Source of the DNA: Melioribacter roseus P3M-2 | Lineage (GTDB): Bacteria > Bacteroidota > Ignavibacteria > Ignavibacteriales > Melioribacteraceae | Assembly (NCBI RefSeq): GCF_000279145.1 | Contig: NC_018178.1 | Span: 1,612,001 to 1,676,000 of the forward strand | Reading direction: 5' to 3' | DNA length: 64,000 bases | Shown here: positions 29,675 to 39,744 of the stretch, piece after piece | Layout: each line of letters opens with the position of its first letter | Position numbering within the stretch: position 1 is the stretch's first letter | The notes under the pieces: model-generated | Seen by the model: the letters and a program-made list of their open reading frames with translations, nothing else | What the model was told of the DNA's origin: nothing | Databases searched by the model: none | Position numbers and translations under genes: made by a program

Positions 29675-31897
29675 CTACAGCTCGTCTATAATCTTATTCA
29701 ATACGGCGCATGGTCTCATCACAGCCGAGGCTTTGATATCGTCGGGCAGGTAATACCCTCCGATGTCGACCGGTTTGCCCTGAATCGATATCAAGTCGTT
29801 CATTATTTTATCTTCGTTCGAAGAGAGTTCTTTGAATATTTTTTCGAATCTCTTTTTCAATTCGGCGTCTGCATCTTGATTTGCAAGTTCTTCCGCCCAA
29901 TAGAGAGCCAGATAGAACGAACTGCCGCGGTTGTCGATTTCGCCGGCTTTGCGCGACGGCAACTTTCCGTTTTCCAAATATTTACCGATTGCTTTGTCCA
30001 GAGTTTCAGCCAAGACTTTCGCCTTGCTATTTTTGGTCTTTTCGTAAACCATTTCGAATGACGGAACCAAAGCGCAATACTCGCCGAGCGAATCCCAGCG
30101 TAAGTGGTTTTCTTTAAGGAGCTGTTCTACGTGTTTGGGAGCCGAGCCGCCTGCGCCTGTTTCGAACAGTCCGCCGCCTTTCAATAACGGCACAATCGAA
30201 AGCATTCTGGCGCTCGTGCCCAGTTCGAGTATCGGGAATAAATCCGTCAAATAATCCCTCAGTACGTTTCCCGTGACCGAAATTGTGTCCAATCCTTTAC
30301 GCGTACGTTCGCATGTATACTTCATCGCTTCGGTCGGCTTCATTATTTTAATTTCGAGCCCCGAGGTGTCGTGTTCCTGCAAATATTTATTTACCTTCGC
30401 AATAATTTCTCTGTCGTGAGCTCTGTTTTCGTCCAGCCAGAAGACGGCGGGAGTTGAAGAAGCCCTGGCTCTGTTTACGGCAAGTTTAACCCAGTCTTTA
30501 ACGGCTTCGTCTTTGGTCTGGCACATTCTGAATATATCGCCGGCTTCGACTTTTTGCTCGAGCAAAATAGCGCCTTCGTTATCGACCACTCTTACGATTC
30601 CATCCGACTTCAATTCGAAAGTCTTGTCGTGCGATCCGTATTCTTCGGCTTTCTTAGCCATCAATCCCACATTCGAAACCGCGCCCATTGAAGCCGGGTC
30701 GAACTGTCCGTTTGCTTTAACGTCGTCGATCATCGCCTGGTACATTGTAGAGTAACTGCGGTCGGGTATCATTGCAATAGTATCCTGGAGTTCGTCGTTT
30801 TTGTTCCACATTTTTCCGCCGTCGCGGATTACAACTGGCATCGAAGCGTCGATTATCACGTCGTTAGGAACGTGCAAATTTGTTTTACCGATGCGCGAGT
30901 CGACCATCGCCAGATCGGGTCTGGTTTCGTAAACTTTGTTGATGTCATTCTCGATTTCAATTCGTTTTTCGTCGGGGAGTTTTTTCAATTTTTCGAGAAC
31001 GTCCAACAGACCGTTATTTACGTTTGCTCCGATTTCTTTCAAAGTGTCGGCGTGTTTTTCGAGAGCGTCTTTGAAATAGACAGAAACGGCGTGTCCGAAC
31101 ATAATCGGGTCGGACACTTTCATCATCGTGGCTTTAAGATGGAGCGATAAAAGAACTCCGTCTTTCTTAGCTGCTTCAATCTGTTCTTCATAAAATTTTC
31201 TCAATTCCCTCACGCTCATAACGGCGGTGTCGATTATCTCTCCTTCCAATAATTCCAGCTTTTCTTTTAATGTTGTTGTATTGCCGTTTTTATCTACGAA
31301 CTCAATTTTTACGACGTCGTTCTTGTCGAGAGTAAGAGATTTTTCCGAGCCGTAAAAATCTTTTTGATTCATGTGAGCCACCCGGGTTTTGGAATCTTTA
31401 GACCACGGCTTCATCATTTTGTGGGGATGTTTTTGAGCGAACTTTTTGACCGATGCGGCTGCCCTGCGGTCGGAATTGCCTTCTCTCAAAACGGGATTAA
31501 CCGCGGAACCCAAAATTTTGGAGTACCTCTCGCGGATTTTTTTATCTTCATCCGAGCCGGGTTCATCCGGAAAGTCGGGCACTGAGTAACCTTTTTCCTG
31601 AAGTTCTTTAATTGCGGCTTTCAATTGCGGTATTGTTGCGCTGATATTCGGCAGTTTGATGATGTTTGCGTTCGGATCCTGAGTCAGTTTGCCGAGTTCG
31701 GCAAGATGGTCGTCGATTCTTTGTGCCTCGCTCAAATACTCGGGAAAAGCAGCCAATATCCTGCCGGCAAGCGAAATATCTTTTACTTCGAATTCGATTC
31801 CGGTTCCTTTTGTATACGACTGTAAGATCGGCAGCAGCGAATAACTTGCCAGCGCCGGCGCCTCGTCGGTTTTTGTCCACATTATTTTAAAACTCAT
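29675..31897 (-). CDS. icd: Monomeric NADP-dependent isocitrate dehydrogenase
   Basis: Oxidatively decarboxylates isocitrate to 2-oxoglutarate in the citric acid cycle, making NADPH. The 740-residue length and sequence are those of the monomeric (IDH-II) type, unrelated in size to the 400-residue dimeric form. Family blocks include [20 protein letters not shown] at the N-terminus, [20 protein letters not shown] and [19 protein letters not shown]. It is cytoplasmic and monocistronic, with a strong terminator downstream. Product 2-oxoglutarate feeds glutamate and glutamine synthesis (glnA at 21.6 kb). Confidence 0.96.
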   Translation of the reverse strand: MSFKIMWTKTDEAPALASYSLLPILQSYTKGTGIEFEVKDISLAGRILAAFPEYLSEAQRIDDHLAELGKLTQDPNANIIKLPNISATIPQLKAAIKELQEKGYSVPDFPDEPGSDEDKKIRERYSKILGSAVNPVLREGNSDRRAAASVKKFAQKHPHKMMKPWSKDSKTRVAHMNQKDFYGSEKSLTLDKNDVVKIEFVDKNGNTTTLKEKLELLEGEIIDTAVMSVRELRKFYEEQIEAAKKDGVLLSLHLKATMMKVSDPIMFGHAVSVYFKDALEKHADTLKEIGANVNNGLLDVLEKLKKLPDEKRIEIENDINKVYETRPDLAMVDSRIGKTNLHVPNDVIIDASMPVVIRDGGKMWNKNDELQDTIAMIPDRSYSTMYQAMIDDVKANGQFDPASMGAVSNVGLMAKKAEEYGSHDKTFELKSDGIVRVVDNEGAILLEQKVEAGDIFRMCQTKDEAVKDWVKLAVNRARASSTPAVFWLDENRAHDREIIAKVNKYLQEHDTSGLEIKIMKPTEAMKYTCERTRKGLDTISVTGNVLRDYLTDLFPILELGTSARMLSIVPLLKGGGLFETGAGGSAPKHVEQLLKENHLRWDSLGEYCALVPSFEMVYEKTKNSKAKVLAETLDKAIGKYLENGKLPSRKAGEIDNRGSSFYLALYWAEELANQDADAELKKRFEKIFKELSSNEDKIMNDLISIQGKPVDIGGYYLPDDIKASAVMRPCAVLNKIIDEL

Positions 31898-32320
31898 AGT
31901 TTTTATTCCTCTTATGTTTCCGATTAGATTGATTATTTATCGCTTTAAAATACAGATTTAAGCGTAATTAATGAATAAAATTGAATACCGGGGCGCGGAA
32001 TATTTTTTTGGTGGGGAAATTGTAATTGTGATTCATGCTGTTAATATGTATACGAAGATTTAATTAGTATATAAATTAGAAAAATATTTCTCAATTCCGG
32101 GGATTGAATTAAAGTCTCAGGCGAGTTTTTTAAAAGTTGTACTTAACTTGTCTGAGATCATTATGAAACGTAATAAATTTTGTTGATAATATATCGATAT
32201 TTAATTAGCTTAATATTTGGTTACAGAATCTCGAGGGTTTTTTATGCGATTAGTGGCAATATTTATTTAATTTCCAATGCAGAAATATTTTTCCCAAAAG
32301 GTCTTATGGAGTTATAATTA
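31898..32320. other. Gene-free 423-base region with a strong hairpin
   Basis: The AT-rich divergent gap between icd and the lipoprotein gene. Its one clear feature is a hairpin at 32115-32157: arms TCTCAGGCGAGTT and AACTTGTCTGAGA pair over 13 positions (two G-T pairs) around a 17-base loop. No T-run follows, so it is not a standard terminator. It could lie in the 5' leader of the gene at 32321. No RNA family or other repeats were recognised here. Confidence 0.5.
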
Positions 32321-33448
32321 ATGAGGAATATGTTCAAATATCTAATGGGGTTGTTTATTATCATAGCTCTTACTGCTTGCGAAAGGAAAATAATTAATGA
32401 GCCGCCGGTAGTTGAAGTAGTGGATTTGCTGCCGCTTGAGGAGGGTCAGTTTACAATTAATCATTTTAGAGTAGGTCTTACTAATACCGGTCTACTGTCT
32501 ATTTCTGGTCTTACTTACGAAGCAGGATTGTGGATCGGAATGGAGAAAAACGGCGAGATAAGAGGAAATCTGGTACATACGCAACCGCCGTATTCAAATT
32601 ATATTGCGGAACAGGCGGGCAGGAAAATCGGAGTATACGCGCTCGAAGCGGGAACTCTTTACAATGCGGACGGTTGGCCTAGTGATCTGGAAGCTCCGAG
32701 GGATAGAATCGGACCGAAAATTTACGGAGATAAAATGTTGTGGACGGCTCTTCTGTCGGACACTACAATATCGGAACCGCTTGTTTACGCATATCCGATA
32801 AAAGATTTGCTCGTTACAGCCGCTGTCTATGCTTTTAATTCCGAAGATTTGAAAGATGTTTTTTTTATAAAATACTGCATCAAAAACTTAAGCTATGAAA
32901 CATGGGAAAATCTGCGAGCCGGCTTTTTTACCGATACAGACATTGGATTTTCGTTAAACAACAAAACGGCGTATGACTCGATCAGACAAATTTCCTATAC
33001 TTACGATACCCTAGACTTTAATGTGGCGGGTTATAAATTTTTGGAAACTCCAAAAAATAGCGGCGTCTACAGTCATAGGATAATGAGGAAGAACAATTAT
33101 ATCAATCCCGAGTTTGGCGAGTACAGCTTCAAAAGACCCGAACAAATAATGTATGTATTAAAAGGGCTCTCGAACGACGGTCAGCCGATGATAAATCCTG
33201 TTACGAATAAAGAAACGCTCTTTGCATTTACTGGCGATCCGATTACGCGCACAGGCTGGCTCGATTCGCCAGTAGACGTACGCAGCTTTTTATCGACCGG
33301 CGAATTTACTTTGAAACCCCGGGAGAAAGCCTGGATGACCGTAGTGTTTGTCTATCACAAAGGCAATAACCTTATGAACTCGATTAAAGAAATGAAACTG
33401 AAAATAGAAAGAATTAAAGCAAATAAAAGTCTCTGGGATTTTAAATAA
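32321..33448 (+). CDS. Lipoprotein of unknown function
   Basis: A 375-residue protein with a lipoprotein signal peptide: a hydrophobic core and a lipobox LTAC, with the modified Cys near residue 20. The mature part is beta-rich with many aromatic residues and no catalytic motif that I recognise. GGAG lies upstream of the ATG at 32321 at suitable spacing. It stands alone between long AT-rich gaps. It may be an extracellular or outer-membrane surface protein. Function not recognised. Confidence 0.7.
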   Translation: MRNMFKYLMGLFIIIALTACERKIINEPPVVEVVDLLPLEEGQFTINHFRVGLTNTGLLSISGLTYEAGLWIGMEKNGEIRGNLVHTQPPYSNYIAEQAGRKIGVYALEAGTLYNADGWPSDLEAPRDRIGPKIYGDKMLWTALLSDTTISEPLVYAYPIKDLLVTAAVYAFNSEDLKDVFFIKYCIKNLSYETWENLRAGFFTDTDIGFSLNNKTAYDSIRQISYTYDTLDFNVAGYKFLETPKNSGVYSHRIMRKNNYINPEFGEYSFKRPEQIMYVLKGLSNDGQPMINPVTNKETLFAFTGDPITRTGWLDSPVDVRSFLSTGEFTLKPREKAWMTVVFVYHKGNNLMNSIKEMKLKIERIKANKSLWDFK

Positions 33449-33680
33449 ACAAATATATTCTGACAGTTAAGTTTATCTGGTTTAGGTTAGGATTAAGATA
33501 CGTAATTGTATATAAAATATTCTTCATAGGGTGTTAAGTTTTTAATTTTATTATCAAAGTTTAAATATCTTGATATATGCTAAAAATATTTGGCACAGAT
33601 ATATTAAAAGACGAATAGTTGACACAATAAGCGTTGTAACATATATTTACATTATTTCTCTAAACTTCGATGTATGAATC

Positions 33681-36128
33681 ATGCCGTTTCAACTGGCAGA
33701 AAATATTGTACTGTTATTAGCGCTCTCAACTCTCTATAATTTTTTTTATAACATTCATACCAAAGATGATAGACTCTTCAAAGTAATTTTAGGAATAGCC
33801 AGTGGCTTAATGACTATTATAAGCATGTATTTTACAGATAATTATACAAATACAATGCTGCTTGACTCAAGTCCTGTAATAATATCGATGGCAAGTTTAT
33901 TCGGAGGCAGTTTTAGCGCTTCTATTTCTGTGTTAACAGCTTGTGTATATAAAATATATTTTAGTAACGAGAGTGTCATTGCTGGTGTTATTACAATTAT
34001 TGGTGCAGCGGCTGTGGGATTGGCATTTCGAGTTAAATTTCGCAACAAACCTGAAGATATTACAACATTATCTCTATACCTTCTTGGATTTACTGTTCAA
34101 ATTATATCATTGTCCTCTTACCTGTTTTTTCTGTCTTTAACTAAAGGAATGCATTTATTTTCGGTTGTATGGTTGACGGCAATCTTAATTTATCCGTTCG
34201 TATCCATACTCGTTGGACTGCAACTTCGAAGCGTAGGGAGGCTGCACCGTATTAAAATTGAGCTAAAGGAAAAAGAAGAAGATTTAAGAATCACGTTTAA
34301 TTCTATTGGAGATGCAGTAATAGTTACAGACACAAATGGCAACGTTGTGCGCTTAAATCCAGTTGCAGAACAACTGACAGGTTACAGCGTCGAAGAAGCC
34401 GTTAATAAACATATCGAAGAGATCTTCAAAATTTACAATTCATCGACTAATGAAAAAGCGGATAACCCCGTAGAAAAGGTTATTTCTACGGGCAAAGTTG
34501 TGGGGCTTGCAAATAGCGCCAAGCTTATTTCCAAGACAGGCCAAGAATATCAAATTACGGACTCCGTGGCTCCCATATTTGACGAAACCGGAAAATTCAA
34601 AGGGGTAGTATTAGTGATCAGAGACGTTACTGATGAATACAGTATGAAAGAAGCTCTGATTAAAAGCGAGGAAAAATTCAGAAGAGTTTTTGAAAACAGT
34701 ATTGTTCCGGTAGTTGTTAGTCGACTAAAGGATGGTAAATATGTAGCTGTTAATAGAGCCTTCCTCAGAATGATGAATTTTACAGAAGAAGAGGTTATCG
34801 GAAAAACATCGCTCGAATTAAATACATGGGCGAATCTTGATGACAGAAAAACATTTGTAGATAGCCTTATAGAAAAAGAGAGTGTTGAAAATTTTAAAGC
34901 CAAGTTTAGAACAAAAAACGGGGATTTCAAAATTGTTTTGATATCTGCTAATACATTCTTGTTTAATGGGGAGCCCCATATAATTAGTGTTATGAATGAC
35001 ATTACGGATCTTAAAGAATCAGAGAGGCAGCTTGAAATTTATCGCAAAATTTTAGAGAAGTCATTAAACGAAGTATATATTATTGACGCCGGCGCATTAA
35101 ATTTTATACATGCTAATGATTCAGCTCTAAGAAACTTAGGATACAGCCTGGAAGAACTTAGGGAAATGACGCCTATTGACATAAAACCAGAATTCACAAA
35201 AGAATCATTTGAAAAATTAATTACACCACTAAGAAAAGGCGATAAAAATGAAATAAAATTTGAAACTGTCCATAAACGGAAGGATGGAAGTATTTACAAT
35301 GTTGAAGTTCATCTGCAGCTTATAAGTGTCGAGGAAACGTCTTATTTCACTGCAATAATTCTTGACATAACTGATAAAAAAAAGTATGAAGAAGATTTAG
35401 TCAAAGCCAAAGAAAAAGCTGAGGAAATAAATAGGTTAAAATCTATATTCTTTGCTAATATGAGTCATGAATTGAGAACTCCGTTCGTTGGTATTATTGG
35501 TTACTCAGAACTTCTGTTGGATATTATAACTGATCCTGATGCACGGCAAATGGTTGAAGGTATACTGGAGTCTTCCAAAAGAATGAAAGATACTTTAACA
35601 AAAATTTTACAATTAACACAGATGGAATTTGAAGGTTATAGTATAAAAATCAGACCATTTGATATTAGGTCTATGATAAACGAAATAATAGCGAATTATA
35701 GAAGGGAAGCGCAGAAGAAAAATATTGTTATTTCTAGTAATATTAGTGTAAAAAATAATTTGATAATGTCCGACGAGCATTTACTCTATGAAATAATTTC
35801 AAATATACTTGATAACGCCATCAAGTATACCAATGAAGGAAGTGTCGATATTATTATAAATGATTTTAATAGAGATAATAAAGTGTATTTAAAAATCCTT
35901 ATAAAAGATTCAGGAATAGGGATCGCTAAGGAAAAAATAGATGTGATTTGGGATGAGTTCCGGCAGTTGAGCGAAGGATACGGAAGAGAATATGAAGGAG
36001 TCGGATTAGGACTGTCTATAGTAAAAAAATATGTAAAATTACTTAACGGTGAAATATTCGTTGAAAGCCGTTTAGGAGAAGGGAGTGTGTTTAGCGTAGA
36101 GGTGCCAATTGAATATGATAAAGGGTAA
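33681..36128 (+). CDS. Sensor histidine kinase with 5TM-LYT and three PAS domains
   Basis: An 815-residue sensor. Residues 1-190 are a 5TMR_LYT membrane domain resembling that of the kinase at 27231 (FGGSFSASISVLTACVYK). Three PAS domains follow at about 205-325, 330-450 and 460-575. The HisKA domain has His596 in MSHELRTPFVG, and the ATPase domain has NILDNAIKYT, DSGIGIA and GVGLGLSIV. The gene is visibly AT-richer than most of the window, which may mean later arrival. It is followed after 27 bases by a receiver-only gene that is frameshifted, so its cognate output may be lost. Confidence 0.9.
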   Translation: MPFQLAENIVLLLALSTLYNFFYNIHTKDDRLFKVILGIASGLMTIISMYFTDNYTNTMLLDSSPVIISMASLFGGSFSASISVLTACVYKIYFSNESVIAGVITIIGAAAVGLAFRVKFRNKPEDITTLSLYLLGFTVQIISLSSYLFFLSLTKGMHLFSVVWLTAILIYPFVSILVGLQLRSVGRLHRIKIELKEKEEDLRITFNSIGDAVIVTDTNGNVVRLNPVAEQLTGYSVEEAVNKHIEEIFKIYNSSTNEKADNPVEKVISTGKVVGLANSAKLISKTGQEYQITDSVAPIFDETGKFKGVVLVIRDVTDEYSMKEALIKSEEKFRRVFENSIVPVVVSRLKDGKYVAVNRAFLRMMNFTEEEVIGKTSLELNTWANLDDRKTFVDSLIEKESVENFKAKFRTKNGDFKIVLISANTFLFNGEPHIISVMNDITDLKESERQLEIYRKILEKSLNEVYIIDAGALNFIHANDSALRNLGYSLEELREMTPIDIKPEFTKESFEKLITPLRKGDKNEIKFETVHKRKDGSIYNVEVHLQLISVEETSYFTAIILDITDKKKYEEDLVKAKEKAEEINRLKSIFFANMSHELRTPFVGIIGYSELLLDIITDPDARQMVEGILESSKRMKDTLTKILQLTQMEFEGYSIKIRPFDIRSMINEIIANYRREAQKKNIVISSNISVKNNLIMSDEHLLYEIISNILDNAIKYTNEGSVDIIINDFNRDNKVYLKILIKDSGIGIAKEKIDVIWDEFRQLSEGYGREYEGVGLGLSIVKKYVKLLNGEIFVESRLGEGSVFSVEVPIEYDKG

Positions 36129-36155
36129 TTAGGTTAAATAGATTTAGGAGAATGG

Positions 36156-36550
36156 ATGAAAATACTGCATGTAGAAGACAATAGGCAAACACTGGATATC
36201 GTTAAAAGAATATTATCGAGATTTTATACAGTTGATAATGCTGAAAATGCTGAAACTGCAATATCAAAGGTGAATGAAACTGAATACGATCTGTTAATCG
36301 TTGACATTCATTTAGGCAAGGGAATGAATGGTATAGAGTTAATACAAGAAATTAAAAATTAAAAGGTTATGAACATGTGCCTTGTTTAGCTTTAACTGCT
36401 TATGCTTCAGAACGGGATCGGGAATACTTACTAAGTGAAGGATTTACGTATTTTCTGGCAAAACCATTTTCGATGAATGAGCTTGTCGATAAAATAAAAG
36501 AGATCGAAAAATGCAGTAAAAATGTTATAGAAAATAATAGACAGTATTAA
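36156..36550 (+). pseudogene. Single-domain response regulator broken by a -1 frameshift
   Basis: The first 68 codons encode the start of a receiver domain (MKILHVEDN, acceptor Asp50 in LLIVDIHL) and stop at 36360-36362. Reading continues in the -1 frame from 36359 for 63 more codons with the rest of the same domain: CLALTAYASERDREYLLSEG, then the invariant Lys in FLAKPFSMNE, stopping at 36548-36550. Together they make a normal single receiver of about 130 residues. The break is at AAAAA (36354-36358), so loss of one A would explain it. It lies 27 bases after the kinase at 33681 and would be its partner. A sequencing error in the A-run is the main alternative. Confidence 0.85.
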
Positions 36551-36600
36551 AATTATATGGTTTATACTTTCTCTATGGAAAGAATAGTTGCTTGTATTTT

Positions 36601-36780
36601 ATGAAAAGAGTACATCGGTAAATATGCCATGGTAATTTAAATCAATTTAAACAAAAAAATAATGATATTAGAGGGTTTTCGGATTTGGTCCCGCCTATGG
36701 CGGGATAAACTCCGGGACTTATGAAGAGTATTAATCGGTAAGCATATACTGATAAATTAGTCGATTTAAAATAAAAAACC
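36601..36780 (+). repeat. Imperfect 60-base direct repeat flanking a palindrome
   Basis: The 60 bases at 36601-36660 resemble those at 36721-36780, starting ATGAA and sharing GTA, ATCGGTAA and a TTTAAA-rich end; the offset is exactly 120. Between them lies the perfect palindrome TCCCGCC-TAT-GGCGGGA (36689-36705), a form common in intergenic mobile repeats. No reading frame is supported in this stretch. Confidence 0.4.
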
Positions 36781-36797
36781 CGGTAATTAAACCGGGC
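36773..36797 (-). terminator. Intrinsic terminator of tRNA-Thr
   Basis: On the minus strand the stem CCCGGT/ACCGGG (36779-36784 and 36791-36796) is followed by TTTTTTATTTT, directly after the tRNA 3' end. Confidence 0.8.
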
Positions 36798-36803
36798 TAC
36801 CAG

Positions 36804-36876
36804 AGCTGGCGAAGGGACTTGAACCCCCGACCTGCTGATTACAAGTCAGCTGCTCTACCAACTGAGCTACGCCAGC
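36804..36876 (-). tRNA. tRNA-Thr (anticodon TGT)
   Basis: Reads threonine ACA-type codons. On the minus strand the 73 bases fold as a full cloverleaf: acceptor GCTGGCG/CGCCAGC, D arm with GTAGCTCAGTTGGTAGAGC, anticodon loop CTTGTAA with anticodon TGT, and T arm GGGTTCAAGTC. Discriminator base is T and CCA is not encoded. Degenerate 5' half copies lie immediately upstream of it (36877-36995). Confidence 0.95.
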
Positions 36877-36894
36877 ATTAAACAAAAAACCTAA

Positions 36895-36995
36895 AGTCAG
36901 CAGCTCTACCTCCGTCGGCTGACGGATGAGCTACGCCAGCATTAAACAAAAAACCTAAAGTCAGCAGCTCTACCTCCGTCGGTTGACGGAGGAGC
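36895..36995 (-). repeat. Two degenerate 5' half-tRNA-Thr copies
   Basis: Copy 1 (36895-36958, 64 bases) and copy 2 (36959-36995, cut short) match the intact gene's 5' half plus its upstream spacer (36844-36894). In copy 1 the acceptor 5' strand and D stem are intact. In both copies the D-loop GTT is replaced by a 16-base hairpin, TCCGTC-AGCC-GACGGA (with AACC in copy 2). Identity to the tRNA ends after anticodon base 34 (CTT), followed by TAGGTTTTTTGTTTAA, the spacer that also precedes the true tRNA. No 3' half exists, so they cannot make tRNA. Confidence 0.85.
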
Positions 36996-37105
36996 ATTCA
37001 ACTTTTTAAAATTGACGTCTGCAAATCTACTAAATTATCCTATTTGAGTGCAATATCGAACGGAATTTTTTTTTATCTTTGCCGACAAGTATAAATCTTA
37101 CAACT

Positions 37106-37864
37106 ATGACCAAAAACGAACTGAAATATTATTCATCGCTACAAAAAAAGAAATACCGAAAAGCGGAGAAAAAATTTCTTGTAGAAGGGGCTAAATTAAT
37201 CCGTGAAGCTATTGATTCGGAATTTCGATGCGAAATTGTATTCTATACTAATCAGTTTGAAGAAAAATTCGGTGAGTTCCAGGAGTATCTCAAAAGCAAA
37301 GGATGTAAGTCGGAATTAATATCCCAAAAGGAATTGGAAAAACTGAGCGACACGGAATCGCCGCAAGGGATAATCGGAATCTTCAATGAAAAAACCGACT
37401 TCTTATCGCACTCAAACCCTAAATTCCTGCTGGCGCTCGAAGATATCTCCGATCCGGGAAATATGGGCGCCATTATCAGAAATGCCGATTGGTTCGGACT
37501 GAAAAAAATTATTGCAAGCAAAGACTGCGCGGAAATTTATAATCCGAAAGTAATAAGAGCCTCGGCGGGGTCGGTTTTTCATTTGGAGATTTTATACTCT
37601 GATGATTTTTATGAATTTCTTTTGAGACTCAAACAAGAAGGGCATAGTATTCTTACGGCGGATTTGAATGGCGAAAGCGTTTATGAATTTACGCCCGGAG
37701 ACAAAATTATATTGACTCTTTCTAACGAAGCCAAAGGACCGTCCGATAAATTGAAATCGATTACGGACAATTCAATTACAATTCCGGGACGCGGTAAAGC
37801 GGAATCGTTGAATGTAGCTGCGGCGTCGGCTATCCTGATTTCGGAATTGGCTCGTAAAATTTAA
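37106..37864 (+). CDS. TrmH/SpoU family RNA 2'-O-methyltransferase
   Basis: A SPOUT-fold enzyme that methylates ribose 2'-OH in rRNA or tRNA. The 252-residue protein has an N-terminal substrate-binding domain (VEGAKLIREA) and the catalytic motifs DPGNMGAIIRNADWFG, LSNEAKGPS and LNVAAASAIL. The ATG at 37106 begins at the usual family start; a TTG nine codons upstream is not needed. Its end overlaps the convergent receptor gene by 4 bases. The exact target nucleotide cannot be told from sequence. Confidence 0.9.
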   Translation: MTKNELKYYSSLQKKKYRKAEKKFLVEGAKLIREAIDSEFRCEIVFYTNQFEEKFGEFQEYLKSKGCKSELISQKELEKLSDTESPQGIIGIFNEKTDFLSHSNPKFLLALEDISDPGNMGAIIRNADWFGLKKIIASKDCAEIYNPKVIRASAGSVFHLEILYSDDFYEFLLRLKQEGHSILTADLNGESVYEFTPGDKIILTLSNEAKGPSDKLKSITDNSITIPGRGKAESLNVAAASAILISELARKI

Positions 37865-39744
37865 TCGAAAAATTCCCACGCAACACCGAATCTTACCGAG
37901 CGCTCCTGCTTGGGATAATAGGGAACTATGAAGTATTTGGAGTTTAGCAAATTCTCGAAAACAAAATAGAGAATGGCGCGCTCCTGCAATTGACCCGCCA
38001 GGAAAAAGTCGATTTGATTCGAGGACTTGAATAAATAATCGTCGTCTTTGTAAATCGGCCAGGAAGCCGAAATCATTTTTTCTAAATCATAATAAATGCC
38101 CGGTCTTCTTCCGTAGATGTAAAAATTAAATCCGGTTTTTAAATTAAGATTATTATTGAAGAGGGTGTCGACGTAATAGATTCCTCCCGTCGATATGATT
38201 TCCGGAAGACCGAGCGAATTTCTTCCTTCCCGGTTGAAATAATAACTTGAATTGGTTTCGAACAGAAATTTCCAGAGCTTTAATGAGGCGCGTAAATTCG
38301 CGCCGTCTATTAAAATATTCTTGGAAATGAAACCGGATTCTGTCATGATTAATCTATTCTTGATATCCTTTCTAAAGTATGAAGCTTCGGCGTTCATCAG
38401 AGGAGAATAATAAGATAATTTGATTTCGACATTATGATAGATTTGTTTGTCGGATTCGCCGAATAAACTTTTCTCGTACGGATTATACGGTTTGCTGAAA
38501 TTCGAATAGCCTGCGTAGAATATAAATCCTGACAAAATTCTCAGACTGAAATCCGCTCCGTATCCCAAATGGGAATCGCCGTTGTAATTCAGGTATTTTC
38601 CGAAGAACGAAAGTTTGAGTTTTCCTCTCATTATTTCCGTTGCGCCGATTAAAGAGGAAGCGAGAACCGTTAGTTTATCCTCGTCGATAAGCGGCGACGA
38701 AAAAGAAGTATATTCAAACTGATTAATCGAAAAGAGTTTGAAGGCGCCAAAGTTTAGCGACTGGTTGTAATTCAAACCGGCGCTCATCGAACCGTTGTCG
38801 CGAATTATTGTGTCTATGCCTGATTGCGTTATAAAATATGTCGTATCGTTTTGTCTGTATTCGTTCAGATGCGAGCGCAGAAAGAACGAAATTTTATACG
38901 GCGCATTCGAACCCAGGTAGGATTTTATTCCCGCGTCGAAGTATCGAAGCGTCGACTTTTGATACCTATAATAGAAATTAACCGGCGCGAGTATCGGATT
39001 ATAAATTACGGGATTTTCATAGTCGAAAGGCGATGAAACGGCGGAATCGATATTTACTCCGCCGTTTAACTGCGTAATTGTTTTGGAATATTTATACGAT
39101 AAAAATGTAAACGAGGAATCGTTTAATTTGTAACGGGCTCTCAGCGCAAATGACCAAAGCCCGTAATCGCTGTTTGGATAGCGGGGGCTTGTGCTTTGAT
39201 TTGTAAGTTCAAACGATATATTTAATTTTTCCGCAAAGTTAGAACTGAAGTATCCGTCGATAAAACCTTCGTCGTATGGCGCCTGATAATAACGCAATCG
39301 CGTATACGGTCTTTCATGCAAATATTTTCTTGATACGAAATTTATTGCTGTGGAATTATTATTCGCGCCGTATAAAAAACCTCTCGCCAGAGGAATTAAT
39401 TCGATTTTCTCGAGGCTTTCGGATTGGAATAAATTTAAGTCGAAGGCGTTAAAGATTCGGTCGTTAAGAAAAACTCCGTCGTTTAAAACTGAAATATTAT
39501 TAAAGCCTTCTCCATATAAAATATATTCGCTCGGCTGTCCCACCGTACCCAGATCTCTCAAAAATCCGAAAGGCATTAATTTGAAAAAATCGCCGGGGTA
39601 CCTGTAGTCGGAAAAATTGATATATTTTTTTGAAATCGAATTGTCGTTTATGTCGATTAAATCGTCCGTCTTGTGAAGAGTGGAGTCCGTTTGTCCTTTG
39701 ATAATCACAAAAGAGATTATAACCAGAGCTAAAATTCTTCTCAT
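37861..39744 (-). CDS. TonB-dependent receptor-like outer-membrane protein
   Basis: A 627-residue protein with a short signal peptide (ILALVIISFVIIKGQ), a plug-like N-terminal domain (about 45-135, with ILYGEGFNNISVLNDGVFLN and IELIPLARGFLYG) and a long beta-barrel with alternating aromatic residues. It resembles BtuB-type receptors but is shorter, lacks the carboxypeptidase-like N-terminal domain seen in the two receptors at 47.7 and 51.3 kb, and the plug motifs are loose. It stands alone. The substrate is unknown; it may be a diverged receptor or a porin-like relative. Confidence 0.7.
   Translation of the reverse strand: MRRILALVIISFVIIKGQTDSTLHKTDDLIDINDNSISKKYINFSDYRYPGDFFKLMPFGFLRDLGTVGQPSEYILYGEGFNNISVLNDGVFLNDRIFNAFDLNLFQSESLEKIELIPLARGFLYGANNNSTAINFVSRKYLHERPYTRLRYYQAPYDEGFIDGYFSSNFAEKLNISFELTNQSTSPRYPNSDYGLWSFALRARYKLNDSSFTFLSYKYSKTITQLNGGVNIDSAVSSPFDYENPVIYNPILAPVNFYYRYQKSTLRYFDAGIKSYLGSNAPYKISFFLRSHLNEYRQNDTTYFITQSGIDTIIRDNGSMSAGLNYNQSLNFGAFKLFSINQFEYTSFSSPLIDEDKLTVLASSLIGATEIMRGKLKLSFFGKYLNYNGDSHLGYGADFSLRILSGFIFYAGYSNFSKPYNPYEKSLFGESDKQIYHNVEIKLSYYSPLMNAEASYFRKDIKNRLIMTESGFISKNILIDGANLRASLKLWKFLFETNSSYYFNREGRNSLGLPEIISTGGIYYVDTLFNNNLNLKTGFNFYIYGRRPGIYYDLEKMISASWPIYKDDDYLFKSSNQIDFFLAGQLQERAILYFVFENLLNSKYFIVPYYPKQERSVRFGVAWEFFD

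Noticed and set aside
36354-36362. Programmed -1 frameshifting to make the full receiver
   Set aside because: The site is not a standard X-XXY-YYZ slippery heptamer and no downstream stem or pseudoknot was seen; a base loss or sequencing error is simpler.
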